Assembly: GCF_009827545.1 (NCBI RefSeq)
Contig: NZ_WTYS01000001.1
Span: 1,947,772-2,011,771 of the forward strand
Origin: Pontixanthobacter gangjinensis
Lineage (GTDB): Bacteria; Pseudomonadota; Alphaproteobacteria; Sphingomonadales; Sphingomonadaceae
Direction: 5' to 3'
Length of the DNA stretch: 64,000 nt
Made by a program: the position numbers and the translations under genes. Of this stretch, positions 11,007 through 22,798 are shown piece after piece. The stretch's first letter is position 1; each line of letters begins with the position of its first letter. The notes beneath the pieces are model-generated. The model was given only the letters and a program-made list of their open reading frames with translations, ran no database searches and was not told the DNA's origin.

Positions 11007-11172
11007 ATTGGCGCTCCGAGTGCTTAGATTTCCGGCGATGTTGCTAAGACCTAGCGGCTAATGACCGGCGTTGATTCCGTCAAGCTGTGCAGAGCCGGAA
11101 TGTTACGTTATTGGCAATGCATCACCAGCTTTGAGCCATATTCGGCCAAATAATCCACAGGATGCCCCATAA

Positions 11173-11625
11173 ATGCTTCGCGATACGATCAAATCCGCCA
11201 CCATCACCTCCATGAAAGCCGGTGACAAGGAACGCACCGCCACGCTCCGCCTGATCGGCGCGAAGATCAAGGACCGCGATATTGAATTGCGGACTTCGTC
11301 CAAAGAGGTCGATGACGAGGCATTAGTAATCGAAGTTCTGCAAAAAATGGGCAAGCAGCGGCGCGAATCGATAACCATGTTTGAACAAGGTGGCCGGACT
11401 GAGCTTGCTGCAAAGGAGCAGTTCGAACTGGCGGTAATCGAGGAATTTTTGCCCCAGCAAATGAGCGAAGATGCAACCCGCGCCGCAATCGAGGACATCA
11501 AAACGGCCTTAGGCGCTGATTCCATTAAGGATATGGGCAAAGTTATGGCGGAACTAAAGGCTCGCCACAGCGCTGAACTCGATATGAGCAAAGCCAGCGC
11601 GCTGGTGAAGGAGAGCCTGACATGA
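11173..11625 (+). CDS. GatB/YqeY domain-containing protein
   Basis: 150 residues, the full YqeY length. It is all-helical, with LRDTIKSATITSMKAGDKERTATLRLI at the N-terminus and a C-terminal part (EFLPQQMSEDATRAAIEDIK, MGKVMAELKARH) like the tRNA-binding tail domain of GatB. It is thought to act in tRNA-dependent amidation or tRNA binding, but its role as a stand-alone protein is not settled. It commonly precedes dnaG-rpoD in alphaproteobacteria, as here, and its stop overlaps the following lipoprotein start (ATGA). Confidence 0.9.
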   Translation: MLRDTIKSATITSMKAGDKERTATLRLIGAKIKDRDIELRTSSKEVDDEALVIEVLQKMGKQRRESITMFEQGGRTELAAKEQFELAVIEEFLPQQMSEDATRAAIEDIKTALGADSIKDMGKVMAELKARHSAELDMSKASALVKESLT

Positions 11626-12350
11626 AAACTATAACAACCTTATTCGCCGCAACTGCCGCCCTGTCGTTGGCAGCCTGTTCGGCAGAACCAGATACCGACG
11701 TGACCGATATTGAAGGCCCTGCCAAATCCGAAGGCGAAGCAGCGGCAATTGCTGCGGCCCTGCCTGCTGGCGATTTTATGGATTTAGAATTGGGCGCGAA
11801 AATCGTCGGGCCGCAGGGGCCTGAGGTGACGGGAACGCTCAGCAACGCAGAGGGCAGTTTTGCCGACATCCGTTCTTTCGTCGCCTGCCCTGCCGGAATG
11901 GACCCGTGCGATCCGAAAACCGCGCCAGAAGGCACGGTCTTCACTTATGTCCATGTAATCTATCCAGGTGAGGATAACGAGAAAAACACAGGCAGCGGCG
12001 CTGGCAATGATTCTTCCGATATTGAACGGGCAAGCGCGTTCAAGATGATGCGCGCCGCACATGGCTTCACGGGCACTGTCGGATATTCCAAAGCAGAGGC
12101 ATTGGCGGCGGTTGGCGCAAAAGCTGACGTTGTCATCACCTGTAAGGATGGCGCGCTGATCTGGTCAGTTGAAGCTGGCGGCGGCGGTGACCAATGGGAA
12201 CAAGCTGAACCGATTACCTTTTATTGGCAATCGACGCTGCCTCCTGCTGGTCCGGCCGATGCATATGCGATTGATGCAAACTACGCCAAAGCGACCGGCC
12301 CCGGACCATATCCGGCAGATAAAGCAGGCACGACCAACGCTTGTCTGTGA
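11622..12350 (+). CDS. Predicted lipoprotein of unknown function
   Basis: 242 residues with a lipoprotein signal peptide: MKTITTLFAATAALSLAAC, lipobox LAAC, so Cys 19 should be lipidated. The mature part starts acidic (SAEPDTDVTDIEGP) and has no family I can name. It contains FVACPAGMDPCDPKT and a C-terminal NACL, giving cysteines that could form disulphides. It overlaps the YqeY stop by four bases and precedes dnaG by 53 bases, so it is a guest in the yqeY-dnaG-rpoD arrangement. Function unknown. Confidence 0.75.
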   Translation: MKTITTLFAATAALSLAACSAEPDTDVTDIEGPAKSEGEAAAIAAALPAGDFMDLELGAKIVGPQGPEVTGTLSNAEGSFADIRSFVACPAGMDPCDPKTAPEGTVFTYVHVIYPGEDNEKNTGSGAGNDSSDIERASAFKMMRAAHGFTGTVGYSKAEALAAVGAKADVVITCKDGALIWSVEAGGGGDQWEQAEPITFYWQSTLPPAGPADAYAIDANYAKATGPGPYPADKAGTTNACL

Positions 12351-12403
12351 GCAGCTTGATTGGCGGACTAGAGAAAAGCAGATTTTGGGCATAGTGGAGA
12401 AGC

Positions 12404-14296
12404 ATGGCGCTTTCTCCCCAATGGCTTGACGAACTCCGTGCGCGGGTGACGCTTTCGAGCGTTATCATGCGCACGGTCAAGCTGCAGAAAGCAGGGCATG
12501 AATGGAAAGCGTGCTGTCCATTCCATAATGAAAAGTCCCCAAGCTTCACCGTCAGCGACCAAAAAGGGTTCTATCACTGCTTCGGCTGTCAGGCGCACGG
12601 CGATATAATTAGCTGGATGACCGACCAGCGGGGCCTGTCATTTATGGACGCGGTCAAGGAACTCGCGGCGGAAGCCGGAATGGAAGTTCCCGCAGCAGAC
12701 CCCGGCTCAGCCCAGCGCGCCGAACAACGCGCAGGTTTGCATGACGTTATGCAGGCGGCGCAAGATTGGTTTGCTCAAAATCTGCAAGGCAACGGTGGTT
12801 CAGGAGCGCGCGATTATCTGAAAACCCGCGGATTTGATGCGCATACGGTTTCGCGCTTCGGCTTTGGCTTTGCGCCTTCAGAGCGTCAGGCGATGAAGTT
12901 GGCACTGTCCCACTATGAAGAACTGATGCTGATCGAAGGCGGGTTGCGCATCGTTGTTGACGATAAGGAGCCTTACGACAGGTTCCGGTCGCGCCTGATG
13001 CTTCCGATCCATGATGCACGGGGGCGCGTGATTGCCTTCGGCGGACGGATCTTGGAGGCGAACACCAAAGCGCCGAAATATCTCAACTCCCCTGACACGC
13101 CGTTGTTCGATAAAGGAAGCACGCTCTACAATCTCCACCGTGCAGGCCCTGCCTCACGTCAGACCAACCGCTTGGTCGTGGTGGAAGGTTATATGGATGT
13201 GATTGCGCTGGCGGCTGCAGGCATCGAAGATGCGGTTGCTCCCTTGGGAACGGCGCTAACTGAACGGCAACTCGAAATGCTGTGGCGGATGGTAGAAACT
13301 CCAGTGCTGTGTTTTGATGGCGACGCAGCCGGACAACGTGCTGCCATGCGCGCTGTATCGCGGGCTTTGCCAATGCTGCGCCCTTCCCACTCGTTGCGCA
13401 TTGTCAGCCTACCAGCTGGCCTCGACCCCGATGATCTGCTGATCCAGCGAGGCCGCAAGGCAATGGATGATTTGCTGAATAATGCGGCATCTTTGCTTGA
13501 CACTTTGTGGACATATGAACGGGATCTTCAGCCGCTTAATTCTCCGGAAGACAAAGCAGGACTGAAATCACGCCTCCTCGGTCATGTGGATACGATTCAG
13601 GACCAAGACATCCGTGCACTCTATAAACGGGAATTACTCGAGCGTTTTTCTGCATTTGCTTTCCCACCACGAGAACGCAAACCTTGGGTAAAACGCGATT
13701 GGAGGCCCGGTGGTTTCAAGCAGCCCAATCCATCGCTCTCACCAGAGGCGTCAACCCGCCTAAAACGCGCCAGCAGCGGGGGTAGCCGCGACATCTTGGC
13801 CACAGCTGTCGTGGCAGGCTTAGCACGTTTTCCCGATCAGGTTTTGCGTCATTCAGAGCCGCTGGGTCGCTATGCAGAAAGCGACCAGCGCCTCGGACCT
13901 GTAATTGATTCGTTGATAGAAGCAGCAGAAACGCTTGAAGTAGGCGACATATCCCCCATATTGATCCCAGAAAGTATCGTTCCACCCTCGGATGAAACCC
14001 GTTTCTCCTTCCTTCGTGAAGGTATCGATCCGAAAGCGGCTTGTGACGATCTTGCTGAAGCCGTGTCACTGCTGGTCGAAAGACCCGCACTGGAAGCCGC
14101 GCTCGCGGCCGCCACTGCGCGTTTTGAAACCGATCCCGAAGGCGCTTTCGCCGAACAGCAACGTCTGTTGAAACGAAAGCTGGAATTTGAGACGCGACTC
14201 GGGCAAATGGTAAGCGAAAGGGCAGCGAGAGCGGCCCTCAATGATTCAGATCGTCAAACACCCAATACGGGTCAAGACGGCACAGAAACGGACTGA
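12404..14296 (+). CDS. dnaG: DNA primase
   Basis: Synthesises RNA primers at the replication fork. 630 residues. The N-terminal CHC2 zinc domain has Cys38, His41, Cys59 and Cys62 (CCPFH ... HCFGC). The catalytic core contains [23 protein letters not shown] and the TOPRIM acids in [12 protein letters not shown] and [17 protein letters not shown]-terminal DnaB-interaction region follows, weakly conserved as usual. It is directly followed by rpoD (8-base gap), the classic macromolecular-synthesis arrangement without rpsU; yqeY takes the upstream position. Confidence 0.97.
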   Translation: MALSPQWLDELRARVTLSSVIMRTVKLQKAGHEWKACCPFHNEKSPSFTVSDQKGFYHCFGCQAHGDIISWMTDQRGLSFMDAVKELAAEAGMEVPAADPGSAQRAEQRAGLHDVMQAAQDWFAQNLQGNGGSGARDYLKTRGFDAHTVSRFGFGFAPSERQAMKLALSHYEELMLIEGGLRIVVDDKEPYDRFRSRLMLPIHDARGRVIAFGGRILEANTKAPKYLNSPDTPLFDKGSTLYNLHRAGPASRQTNRLVVVEGYMDVIALAAAGIEDAVAPLGTALTERQLEMLWRMVETPVLCFDGDAAGQRAAMRAVSRALPMLRPSHSLRIVSLPAGLDPDDLLIQRGRKAMDDLLNNAASLLDTLWTYERDLQPLNSPEDKAGLKSRLLGHVDTIQDQDIRALYKRELLERFSAFAFPPRERKPWVKRDWRPGGFKQPNPSLSPEASTRLKRASSGGSRDILATAVVAGLARFPDQVLRHSEPLGRYAESDQRLGPVIDSLIEAAETLEVGDISPILIPESIVPPSDETRFSFLREGIDPKAACDDLAEAVSLLVERPALEAALAAATARFETDPEGAFAEQQRLLKRKLEFETRLGQMVSERAARAALNDSDRQTPNTGQDGTETD

Positions 14297-14304
14297 TCAA
14301 TTCT

Positions 14305-16320
14305 ATGGCCGCCGATGCGAAGACCAAAGACAAAGAAGATGCTCCTCTGATCGACCTCAACGAGGGGTCGATTAAGAAGCTTCTCTCCAAAGCCAAGAAA
14401 AAAGGCTACATCACCTATGATGAGCTGAACGAGGCTTTGCCGCAGGATAAGATGGACACCGACCAGATCGAAGACGTGATGTCGGCGATCAGCGAGATGG
14501 GCGTCAATATCGTCGAGAATGACGAAGAAGCCGAAGCGGAAAAAGAGCAAGAATCCGAAGTTGAAGAAATCAGCGTCGGCAAGGAAAACAAGAAACCTGT
14601 CGTCGCGACGCGCAAGCTGGCTGCCGGTGAACGCACCGATGATCCGGTTCGCATGTATCTGCGCGAAATGGGCGCTGTCGAGCTGCTCAGCCGCGAAGGT
14701 GAAATCGCAATCGCTAAGCGAATCGAAGCCGGGCGCGATATGATGATTATCGGCCTTTGCGAAAGCCCGATCACTTTCCACGCGATTATCCATTGGTCCG
14801 AAGCGCTGAACGCGGAAGAAATGCAATTGCGGGAGATTCTCGATCTTGACGCAATGCTTTCGAAAGAGCCTCCCGTCGACAAGATGGAAGAGGGCGAAGA
14901 TGACGATGACGGCGAGATTTCGGAAGAAACCGCCGGCCCCACCATACGTGATGATGATGAGGATGAAGACGACGATTCGGACAGCGATTCGGATGATGAA
15001 GACGGCGAAGAAGGCACTTCCAAGAAGCGCGACGATGATGAGGAAGAGGATAACACCCTCTCGCTTGCACAGATGGAAGCCGCGCTAAAGCCGGAAGCTC
15101 TCGAAACATTCGCGCGCATCACCAGCATGTTCAAGAAATTCGAAAAGCTGCAAGCGGAACGCGTCGATACTCTTGGCGCAGGCAATGAATTTCCTGCCGC
15201 AAAAGAAAAGAAATACGAGAAAATGCGCGAAGACCTCACTGCCGAGGTCGAAAGCGTGCAATTCCACGCGACCAAAATCGAGTTTCTGGTCGACAATCTT
15301 TACGCCTTTAACCGGCGCTTGACTGCGCTGGGTGGCCAGATGCTGCGACTTGCGGAGCGTCACAAGGTTAAGCGGATCGATTTCCTTAATGCCTATATCG
15401 GCAACGAGCTCGATGATGGTTGGCTGCAGGATAAAATCAAGAAAGACAAAAAATGGGCTGCCTTCGCCGAGAAAGAAGCCGATTCGGTAGAACGCATCCG
15501 CGCTGAAATTGCGGATATCGCCAGCCAGACCGGCATGAGCCTGCCCGAGTTCCGCCGCATTGTGAACATGGTGCAAAAGGCCGAGCGCGAAGCCCGTATC
15601 GCCAAGAAAGAAATGGTTGAGGCGAATCTTCGCCTGGTTATTTCGATCGCCAAAAAATATACCAACCGCGGCCTGCAATTCCTTGATCTTATTCAAGAAG
15701 GCAACATCGGCCTGATGAAGGCGGTTGATAAATTTGAATACCGCCGTGGCTACAAATTCAGCACCTATGCGACTTGGTGGATACGCCAGGCGATTACGCG
15801 TTCGATTGCCGATCAGGCGCGGACAATCCGTATTCCGGTCCACATGATTGAAACGATCAACAAGCTTGTCCGGACAAGCCGTCAGTTCCTCCACGAGCAA
15901 GGCCGTGAGCCAACACCGGAAGAAATGGCCGAGCGTCTATCGATGCCGCTTGAGAAGGTCCGCAAGGTGATGAAGATTGCCAAGGAACCGATCAGCCTTG
16001 AGACACCGATTGGCGACGAGGAGGATTCACATCTCGGTGACTTCATCGAAGATAAGAACGCGATCATTCCAGTAGATGCCGCCATTCAGGCCAATCTGAA
16101 GGAAACTGTGACCCGCGTCCTGGCCTCCCTCACCCCGCGTGAAGAACGTGTGCTGCGAATGCGTTTCGGTATCGGCATGAACACCGATCACACACTGGAA
16201 GAAGTTGGCCAGCAATTTTCGGTTACCCGCGAACGGATCCGCCAAATCGAGGCAAAGGCGCTACGCAAGCTGAAGCATCCTAGCCGTAGCCGCAAAATGC
16301 GGAGCTTCTTGGACCAATAG
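14305..16320 (+). CDS. rpoD: RNA polymerase primary sigma factor (sigma-70)
   Basis: Directs promoter recognition for housekeeping transcription. 671 residues. Region 1.1 lies at the N-terminus ([24 protein letters not shown]). A non-conserved insert contains a strongly acidic Asp/Glu/Ser tract at about residues 195-250. Region 2 follows with [20 protein letters not shown] and [12 protein letters not shown], then region 3, then region 4 with the helix-turn-helix [20 protein letters not shown] and the basic C-terminus. It follows dnaG by eight bases and ends at a strong terminator. Confidence 0.97.
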   Translation: MAADAKTKDKEDAPLIDLNEGSIKKLLSKAKKKGYITYDELNEALPQDKMDTDQIEDVMSAISEMGVNIVENDEEAEAEKEQESEVEEISVGKENKKPVVATRKLAAGERTDDPVRMYLREMGAVELLSREGEIAIAKRIEAGRDMMIIGLCESPITFHAIIHWSEALNAEEMQLREILDLDAMLSKEPPVDKMEEGEDDDDGEISEETAGPTIRDDDEDEDDDSDSDSDDEDGEEGTSKKRDDDEEEDNTLSLAQMEAALKPEALETFARITSMFKKFEKLQAERVDTLGAGNEFPAAKEKKYEKMREDLTAEVESVQFHATKIEFLVDNLYAFNRRLTALGGQMLRLAERHKVKRIDFLNAYIGNELDDGWLQDKIKKDKKWAAFAEKEADSVERIRAEIADIASQTGMSLPEFRRIVNMVQKAEREARIAKKEMVEANLRLVISIAKKYTNRGLQFLDLIQEGNIGLMKAVDKFEYRRGYKFSTYATWWIRQAITRSIADQARTIRIPVHMIETINKLVRTSRQFLHEQGREPTPEEMAERLSMPLEKVRKVMKIAKEPISLETPIGDEEDSHLGDFIEDKNAIIPVDAAIQANLKETVTRVLASLTPREERVLRMRFGIGMNTDHTLEEVGQQFSVTRERIRQIEAKALRKLKHPSRSRKMRSFLDQ

Positions 16321-16348
16321 GCAAAGCGGTCCGTCGAAAAGTCGATGA

Positions 16349-16375
16349 AGCGGGTGGCCTAGCCGCCCGCTTTTT
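16349..16375 (+). terminator. Intrinsic terminator after rpoD
   Basis: AGCGGGTGGC at 16349-16358 pairs with GCCGCCCGCT at 16362-16371 (one G-U pair) across a three-base loop, followed by a run of T through 16375. It separates the yqeY-dnaG-rpoD unit from the next gene. Confidence 0.88.
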
Positions 16376-16410
16376 CGTATGTGGCCCCTATCCCATCGAA
16401 CGAGCCGGAC

Positions 16411-16869
16411 ATGACCATGCGCCTAGCGATTGCATCAGACCACGCTGCCACTGACCTGAAGGCCGAATTGCGTGATTGGTTGATTGAATCGGGTTATGAA
16501 GTGGCGGACCTTGGCCCCGATATTGGCGAAAGCGTCGATTATCCTGATTACGGTTACAAGCTCGCATCGATTGTCGCCGATGGCACTGCCGAACGCGGTA
16601 TCGCGCTGTGCGGGTCGGGGATCGGCATTTCCATTTCGGTCAACCGGAACACTGCCGTTCGCTGCGCGCTTGTATCCGAACCGCTAAGCGCCGCTCTTGC
16701 CCGCGAACATAATGACGCAAACTGCATCGCAATGGGTGCACGCTTGACTGGCATCGAGATGGCCAAAGCCTGTATCACTGCCTTTCTAGAGACCGAATTC
16801 GCCGATGCCGGCAATGCTGATGGGCGCCACCAGCGCCGCGTTTCCAAACTTTCCAATCCTAGCTGCTGA
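16411..16869 (+). CDS. rpiB: Ribose 5-phosphate isomerase B / RpiB-LacAB family sugar-phosphate isomerase
   Basis: 152 residues from the ATG at 16411; a second ATG two codons later is equally possible, and a GTG further upstream is unlikely because it lies beside the terminator. Seen: ASDHAATDLK at the N-terminus (substrate-binding Asp/His), and ALCGSGIGISISVN with Cys67 as the presumed catalytic base, then REHNDANCIAMGARL. These are RpiB signatures. It interconverts ribose 5-phosphate and ribulose 5-phosphate in the pentose phosphate pathway; allose-type substrates cannot be excluded. It is nine bases upstream of glyA and probably co-transcribed with it. Confidence 0.88.
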   Translation: MTMRLAIASDHAATDLKAELRDWLIESGYEVADLGPDIGESVDYPDYGYKLASIVADGTAERGIALCGSGIGISISVNRNTAVRCALVSEPLSAALAREHNDANCIAMGARLTGIEMAKACITAFLETEFADAGNADGRHQRRVSKLSNPSC

Positions 16870-16878
16870 GTAGTCTTG

Positions 16879-18189
16879 ATGAACACTGCACCCGCAAATG
16901 ACACTGATATTATGCGCCGCTTCTGGCAGGACAGCCTCGCTGATGCCGACCCCGAGATTGCAGCAGCGGTTGGCAAGGAACTTGCCCGTCAACGCAATAA
17001 GATCGAATTGATTGCAAGCGAGAACATCGCGTCAAAAGCCGTTCTGGAAGCAGCTGGGTCAGTATTCACGAACAAATATGCAGAAGGCTATCCGGGCAAG
17101 CGGTATTATGGCGGCTGCGAATATGCCGATGTGATCGAGACGCTAGCGATTGACCGTGCGAAAGAGCTGTTCGGCTGCAACTTTGCCAATGTTCAGCCCA
17201 ATTCGGGTAGCCAGATGAACCAGGCTGTGTTTCTGGCTCTATTGAGTCCCGGCGATACTTTTATGGGGCTCGATCTGAATTCAGGCGGCCACCTGACCCA
17301 TGGTTCGCCGGTTAATATGTCGGGCAAATGGTTCAACCCCGTCGCTTACGGCGTTCGAGAGGATGATGAGCTGATCGATATGGACCAAGTCGCGGCAACC
17401 GCTCGCGAACACAAGCCAAAGCTGATTATTTGCGGCGGAACCGCCTATTCACGCACTTGGGATTTCAAACGTTTTCGCGAGATTGCGGATGAAGTTGGAG
17501 CCTATTTGCTTTGCGACATGAGTCATATTTCCGGTCTCGTTGCAGGCGGCGCGCACCCTTCACCGTTCCCACACGCCCATATTGTTACCTCCACCACGCA
17601 TAAATCGCTGCGCGGCCCACGATCCGGCATTATATTGTGGAACGACGAGGATCTGACAAAGCCTATTAACATGGCCGTGTTTCCGGGCATGCAAGGCGGA
17701 CCGCTGATGCATATCGTGGCGGCAAAAGCCGTTGCATTCCGCGAGGCGCTTCGACCCGATTTCAAAGTCTACGCCGCAAGCGTCGTCGAAAATGCCCGAG
17801 CACTTGCGGCGAGCATCGAAGAACACGGTCTGCGTATTGTGTCGGGCGGCACGGATAACCATTCGATGCTCGTTGATCTTACGCCCAAGGATGTCACTGG
17901 GAAATCAGCCGAAAACGGCCTCGACCGTGCATGGCTCACCTGCAACAAGAATGGTATTCCTTATGATACGCGCAGTCCGTTCGTGACCAGCGGCATACGT
18001 TTGGGAACGCCTGCGGGCACCACTAGGGGTTTCGGTCCGGGTGAATTCCGCATTATTGGCGGATTGATTGCCGAAGTGGTAGAAGGGCTGTCGAAGAACG
18101 GGCCAGAAGGCAACGCCCAAGTGGAAGAAAGCGTTCGCAACCGTGTCGAACAATTGTGCTCGTCCTTCCCAGTCTATCCGGGGATGTAA
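16879..18189 (+). CDS. glyA: Serine hydroxymethyltransferase
   Basis: PLP enzyme converting serine and tetrahydrofolate to glycine and methylene-tetrahydrofolate, the main one-carbon source. 436 residues. Seen: [42 protein letters not shown], and the PLP lysine in [15 protein letters not shown] (Lys about 242). The ATG at 16879 is preferred over a TTG one codon earlier. It sits between rpiB and a small membrane protein gene, then nrdR, all closely spaced, suggesting one transcript. Confidence 0.97.
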   Translation: MNTAPANDTDIMRRFWQDSLADADPEIAAAVGKELARQRNKIELIASENIASKAVLEAAGSVFTNKYAEGYPGKRYYGGCEYADVIETLAIDRAKELFGCNFANVQPNSGSQMNQAVFLALLSPGDTFMGLDLNSGGHLTHGSPVNMSGKWFNPVAYGVREDDELIDMDQVAATAREHKPKLIICGGTAYSRTWDFKRFREIADEVGAYLLCDMSHISGLVAGGAHPSPFPHAHIVTSTTHKSLRGPRSGIILWNDEDLTKPINMAVFPGMQGGPLMHIVAAKAVAFREALRPDFKVYAASVVENARALAASIEEHGLRIVSGGTDNHSMLVDLTPKDVTGKSAENGLDRAWLTCNKNGIPYDTRSPFVTSGIRLGTPAGTTRGFGPGEFRIIGGLIAEVVEGLSKNGPEGNAQVEESVRNRVEQLCSSFPVYPGM

Positions 18190-18190
18190 A

Positions 18191-18400
18191 ATGAATGATT
18201 CACCAAACGACATAATTGATGATGCAAAGGCTGAGCTTTCCGGCATGGCCAAAGAAGGCATGCATCATCCTTCCACAAAACCGGTCCTTACCGGTGCAGC
18301 TGTAGGAGCAGTGGCAGCGGCGATTCTCCCGCTTGTAACTTGGCCTATAGGCCTCGCGATTGGTGCAGGCACGGTGTTCTACAAACGGATAAGAAAATAG
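18191..18400 (+). CDS. Small predicted membrane protein (69 residues)
   Basis: ATG one base after the glyA stop, and its own stop abuts the nrdR start (TAG then ATG with no gap), so it is wedged into the glyA-nrdR transcript. Residues 1-33 are polar and acidic (NDSPNDIIDDAKAELSGMAKEG). Residues 34-62 form a hydrophobic Gly/Ala-rich hairpin (VLTGAAVGAVAAAILPLVTW, then IGLAIGAGTVFY), with a basic KRIRK tail. The composition recalls glycine-zipper or DUF883-like segments. Function unknown; no family recognised. Confidence 0.7.
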   Translation: MNDSPNDIIDDAKAELSGMAKEGMHHPSTKPVLTGAAVGAVAAAILPLVTWPIGLAIGAGTVFYKRIRK

Positions 18401-18892
18401 ATGCGCTGCCCATTTTGCGCGCATGAAGACAGCCAAGTAAAAGACAGCAGGCCGACCGAGGACAACGCCTCCATCCGGCGGCGTCGTCAATGTTCTAGTT
18501 GTGGTGCGCGTTTTACCACGTTCGAACGCGTGCAGTTGCGCGAGGTCACCATCGTTAAGAGCGGAGACCGGCGCGAGGCTTTTGACAGATCGAAGTTGGA
18601 GCAGTCAGTTTCTCTAGCGTGCCGCAAACGTGACGTTTCGCAGGACCGTATCGACCAGCTGGTCTCGGGCATCCAACGGCAGGTTGAAACCGCCGGAGAG
18701 AACGAAGTGCTCTCCTCCCGCCTGGGTGAGATGGTTATGGACGGCCTGCGTCAACTCGACAGCGTCGCCTATATCCGCTTCGCCAGCGTTTATCGTGATT
18801 TCAGCGAAGCCCGCGATTTTGAGGAATTTGCCAGCTCCGTCCAACAGGTCGCGGAAGGCGACGCAAGTGGCGAACATGCCGCAGACAGCTGA
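18401..18892 (+). CDS. nrdR: Transcriptional regulator NrdR
   Basis: Nucleotide-sensing repressor of ribonucleotide reductase genes. 163 residues: an N-terminal zinc ribbon with CPFC (3-6) and CSSC (31-34), the RRRRQC linker, then an ATP-cone domain ([18 protein letters not shown] onward). The length is normal with a slightly long acidic tail. No nrd genes are in the window. It overlaps the trmJ start by 17 bases and follows glyA and a small membrane protein, a common grouping (glyA-nrdR-trmJ) in sphingomonads as far as I recall. Confidence 0.96.
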   Translation: MRCPFCAHEDSQVKDSRPTEDNASIRRRRQCSSCGARFTTFERVQLREVTIVKSGDRREAFDRSKLEQSVSLACRKRDVSQDRIDQLVSGIQRQVETAGENEVLSSRLGEMVMDGLRQLDSVAYIRFASVYRDFSEARDFEEFASSVQQVAEGDASGEHAADS

Positions 18893-19604
18893 ACCGCCGG
18901 TTATCGTACTGGTCCGGCCCCAGCTCGGCGAGAATATCGGCAAAGTCGCCCGCGCAATGCTCAATTTCGGGCTGGTAGACTTACGGATGGTCGCGCCGCG
19001 CGATGGCTGGCCCAATCCAAGTGCAGGCCCCGCTGCGGCTGGTGCTGACATCGTCCTAGACCAAGCGCAAATCTTTGACACTACGGCTGCAGCTGTGGCC
19101 GATTGCTCGCATATCTACGCAACAACGGTGCGCCTGCGAGAGGATACGAAGCGCGTTGTCACCCCTGAAGAAGCGGCATTGGAAGTGATTTCCCAGCCCG
19201 GGCGCAGCGCCTATCTGTTCGGGCGAGAGGCGTCGGGTCTTGATATTAAAGATGTGAATATGGCGAACGCCATCCTGACCGTGCCGATCAATCCTGAGTT
19301 CGGCTCGTTGAATTTGGCGCAAGCGGTGATCCTGTGCGCTTATGAGTGGTCGAAGACCCAGAGCCTGTCACAGCCTACCGTGACCGATCAATTGCCACCT
19401 GCCCCGCAGGAGCAATTGGATGGGCTGATTGATCATCTCGAAGGTATGCTTAAACCGAAGGGGTATTTTCTCCCAACCAATCGCGCAGATGCAACTAAAC
19501 GTACGTTGCGCAATATACTAACCAAGCCGGGGTGGAATCATTTGGAAATTCGCACGTTGCGCGGGGTACTCAGCACCTTGGCACGAAAAATTCGAGCGGA
19601 TTAA
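18876..19604 (+). CDS. trmJ: tRNA (cytidine/uridine-2'-O-)-methyltransferase, TrmJ/SpoU family
   Basis: SAM-dependent SPOUT enzyme expected to 2'-O-methylate position 32 of tRNAs. 242 residues, the TrmJ length. Seen: [22 protein letters not shown] near the N-terminus, and the knot motifs [35 protein letters not shown]-terminal helical extension ending [18 protein letters not shown] distinguishes TrmJ from short TrmL-type enzymes. The ATG at 18876 lies inside nrdR. The stop TAA shares the palindrome TTAA at 19601-19604 with the opposing chorismate mutase gene. Confidence 0.9.
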   Translation: MPQTAEPPVIVLVRPQLGENIGKVARAMLNFGLVDLRMVAPRDGWPNPSAGPAAAGADIVLDQAQIFDTTAAAVADCSHIYATTVRLREDTKRVVTPEEAALEVISQPGRSAYLFGREASGLDIKDVNMANAILTVPINPEFGSLNLAQAVILCAYEWSKTQSLSQPTVTDQLPPAPQEQLDGLIDHLEGMLKPKGYFLPTNRADATKRTLRNILTKPGWNHLEIRTLRGVLSTLARKIRAD

Positions 19605-19912
19605 CTCCGGATGCGGTCCCATTCGGTCATTTCATAAGCGATGGAACTTTCGACGAGCTTATCCCATATCTCCGCGATGTCATGTTCGGGTAATCCCGCA
19701 ATACCAGCAGCTTGTGCGGCCGCTTTGATCACAGCTGATTTGCGACCTTCGTCGCGAACATGGCCGCGTTCCGGCTTAATTCGTGCTGCCGCTCTCATGT
19801 AACCGTAACGCAGCTCAAGCAGCTTCACCAATTGACGGTCCGTTTCGTCAACACCAGCGCGGACATCCAGCATCGACTCGCATATTTCGGGATTTTTGAC
19901 AGGCTCGGTCAT
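19601..19912 (-). CDS. Chorismate mutase (AroQ type)
   Basis: 103 residues starting at MTEPVKNPEICESML; upstream in-frame codons give only a low-complexity extension. The fold is all-helical with MLDVRAGVDETDRQLVKLLELRYGYMRAAARIK, the AroQ signature with the active-site Arg/Lys residues, and a C-terminal IWDKLVESSIAYE. It converts chorismate to prephenate for Phe and Tyr synthesis; in pyochelin-type clusters the same fold acts as isochorismate-pyruvate lyase, but nothing here supports that. It converges on trmJ with shared stop bases and diverges from rpsD. Confidence 0.88.
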   Translation of the reverse strand: MTEPVKNPEICESMLDVRAGVDETDRQLVKLLELRYGYMRAAARIKPERGHVRDEGRKSAVIKAAAQAAGIAGLPEHDIAEIWDKLVESSIAYEMTEWDRIRS

Positions 19913-20107
19913 GGGCCCGCCCACTGCCTTGCCTTGCCCGATTTGTCGAGGGGGTTGTGGCTTCTTCAAATCCACCCGCGCGGGGCATTAATTGGTTGAC
20001 CTACGGCGCTGTCCTGCTATTCGCGCGCTTTCGCAATTTGGCTCCGCACCCCGGTGAAGCGGCAGCCGCGTCAGGTAAATCGATCTGACGGAGCGATACC
20101 GGGTTAA

Positions 20108-20119
20108 AGCGCTAGCGCT
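20108..20119. repeat. Perfect 12-base palindrome in the rpsD 5' region
   Basis: AGCGCTAGCGCT reads the same on both strands and lies 44 bases before the rpsD ATG. The 250 bases between chorismate mutase and rpsD otherwise hold a possible promoter element TTGACC at 19996 and the GGAG ribosome site at 20151-20154. Whether the palindrome is an operator, an RNA hairpin or chance cannot be told from the sequence. Confidence 0.4.
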
Positions 20120-20162
20120 CCAGAGGTTGGAGAGGCAGCGATTGCAGAATGGAGTATCGACT

Positions 20163-20777
20163 ATGTCGAAGCGTAAAGCATCGAAGCATAAACTTGATCG
20201 CCGGATGGGTGAAAACATCTGGGGTCGTCCAAACAGCCCGGTAAACAAGCGCTCCTATGGCCCCGGCCAGCACGGCCAGCGCCGCAAGAGCAAAGTCAGT
20301 GACTTTGGTCTGCAGCTTCGCGCAAAGCAGAAGCTTAAGGGCTATTACGGTGACGTGACCGAAAAGCAGTTCCGCAGCACCTACAAAGAAGCGACCAGAA
20401 TTAAGGGCGATACGAGCCAGAACCTGATCGGCCTGCTTGAGCGCCGCCTGGATATGATTGTTTACCGCGCAAAATTCGCACCAACGATTTTTGCAGCGCG
20501 TCAGATTGTTTCGCACGGTCACATTCGCGTCAATGGCGTGAAGTGCAACATCGCAAGCCGTCGCTGTGATGTCGGTGATGAAATCAGCTTGGGTGACAAG
20601 GCGAAAGAAATGGCGCTGGTTATCGAAGCACAGAGCCTGCCAGAGCGTGACATTCCTGATTATGTCGCAGTTGACGGCAACGATAAGGTGTCTTTCACTC
20701 GCGTGCCAAAGCTCGACGAAGTGCCTTATCCTGTAACAATGGAACCGAACTTGGTCGTCGAATTCTATTCGCGCTAA
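20163..20777 (+). CDS. rpsD: 30S ribosomal protein S4
   Basis: Primary 16S rRNA-binding protein that nucleates 30S assembly. 204 residues. Seen: the basic N-terminus [21 protein letters not shown], the [25 protein letters not shown] segment, and an S4 domain with [34 protein letters not shown]. The ATG at 20163 has GGAG at 20151-20154; the open frame upstream is not coding-like. It is monocistronic: the gene stands outside any ribosomal operon here and ends at a strong terminator. Confidence 0.98.
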   Translation: MSKRKASKHKLDRRMGENIWGRPNSPVNKRSYGPGQHGQRRKSKVSDFGLQLRAKQKLKGYYGDVTEKQFRSTYKEATRIKGDTSQNLIGLLERRLDMIVYRAKFAPTIFAARQIVSHGHIRVNGVKCNIASRRCDVGDEISLGDKAKEMALVIEAQSLPERDIPDYVAVDGNDKVSFTRVPKLDEVPYPVTMEPNLVVEFYSR

Positions 20778-20802
20778 GCTTTCGGCATTCCGGAATTCAC
20801 GA

Positions 20803-20829
20803 GGGCGGCCCTGCGGGGCCGCCCTTTTT
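20803..20829 (+). terminator. Intrinsic terminator after rpsD
   Basis: GGGCGGCCC at 20803-20811 pairs with GGGCCGCCC at 20816-20824 across a four-base loop, followed by TTTTT at 20825-20829. It lies between the convergent rpsD and tgt genes. Confidence 0.92.
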
Positions 20830-20833
20830 CGTT

Positions 20834-22796
<1,963 letters not shown>

Positions 22797-22798
22797 CG

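Noticed and set aside
14415-15296. 293-codon Ser-rich open frame opposite rpoD
   Set aside because: Low-complexity antisense image of the rpoD acidic tract; no start signal and no protein-like pattern.
15085-15900. 271-codon open frame opposite the rpoD 3' half
   Set aside because: Antisense of a highly conserved gene; no independent evidence.
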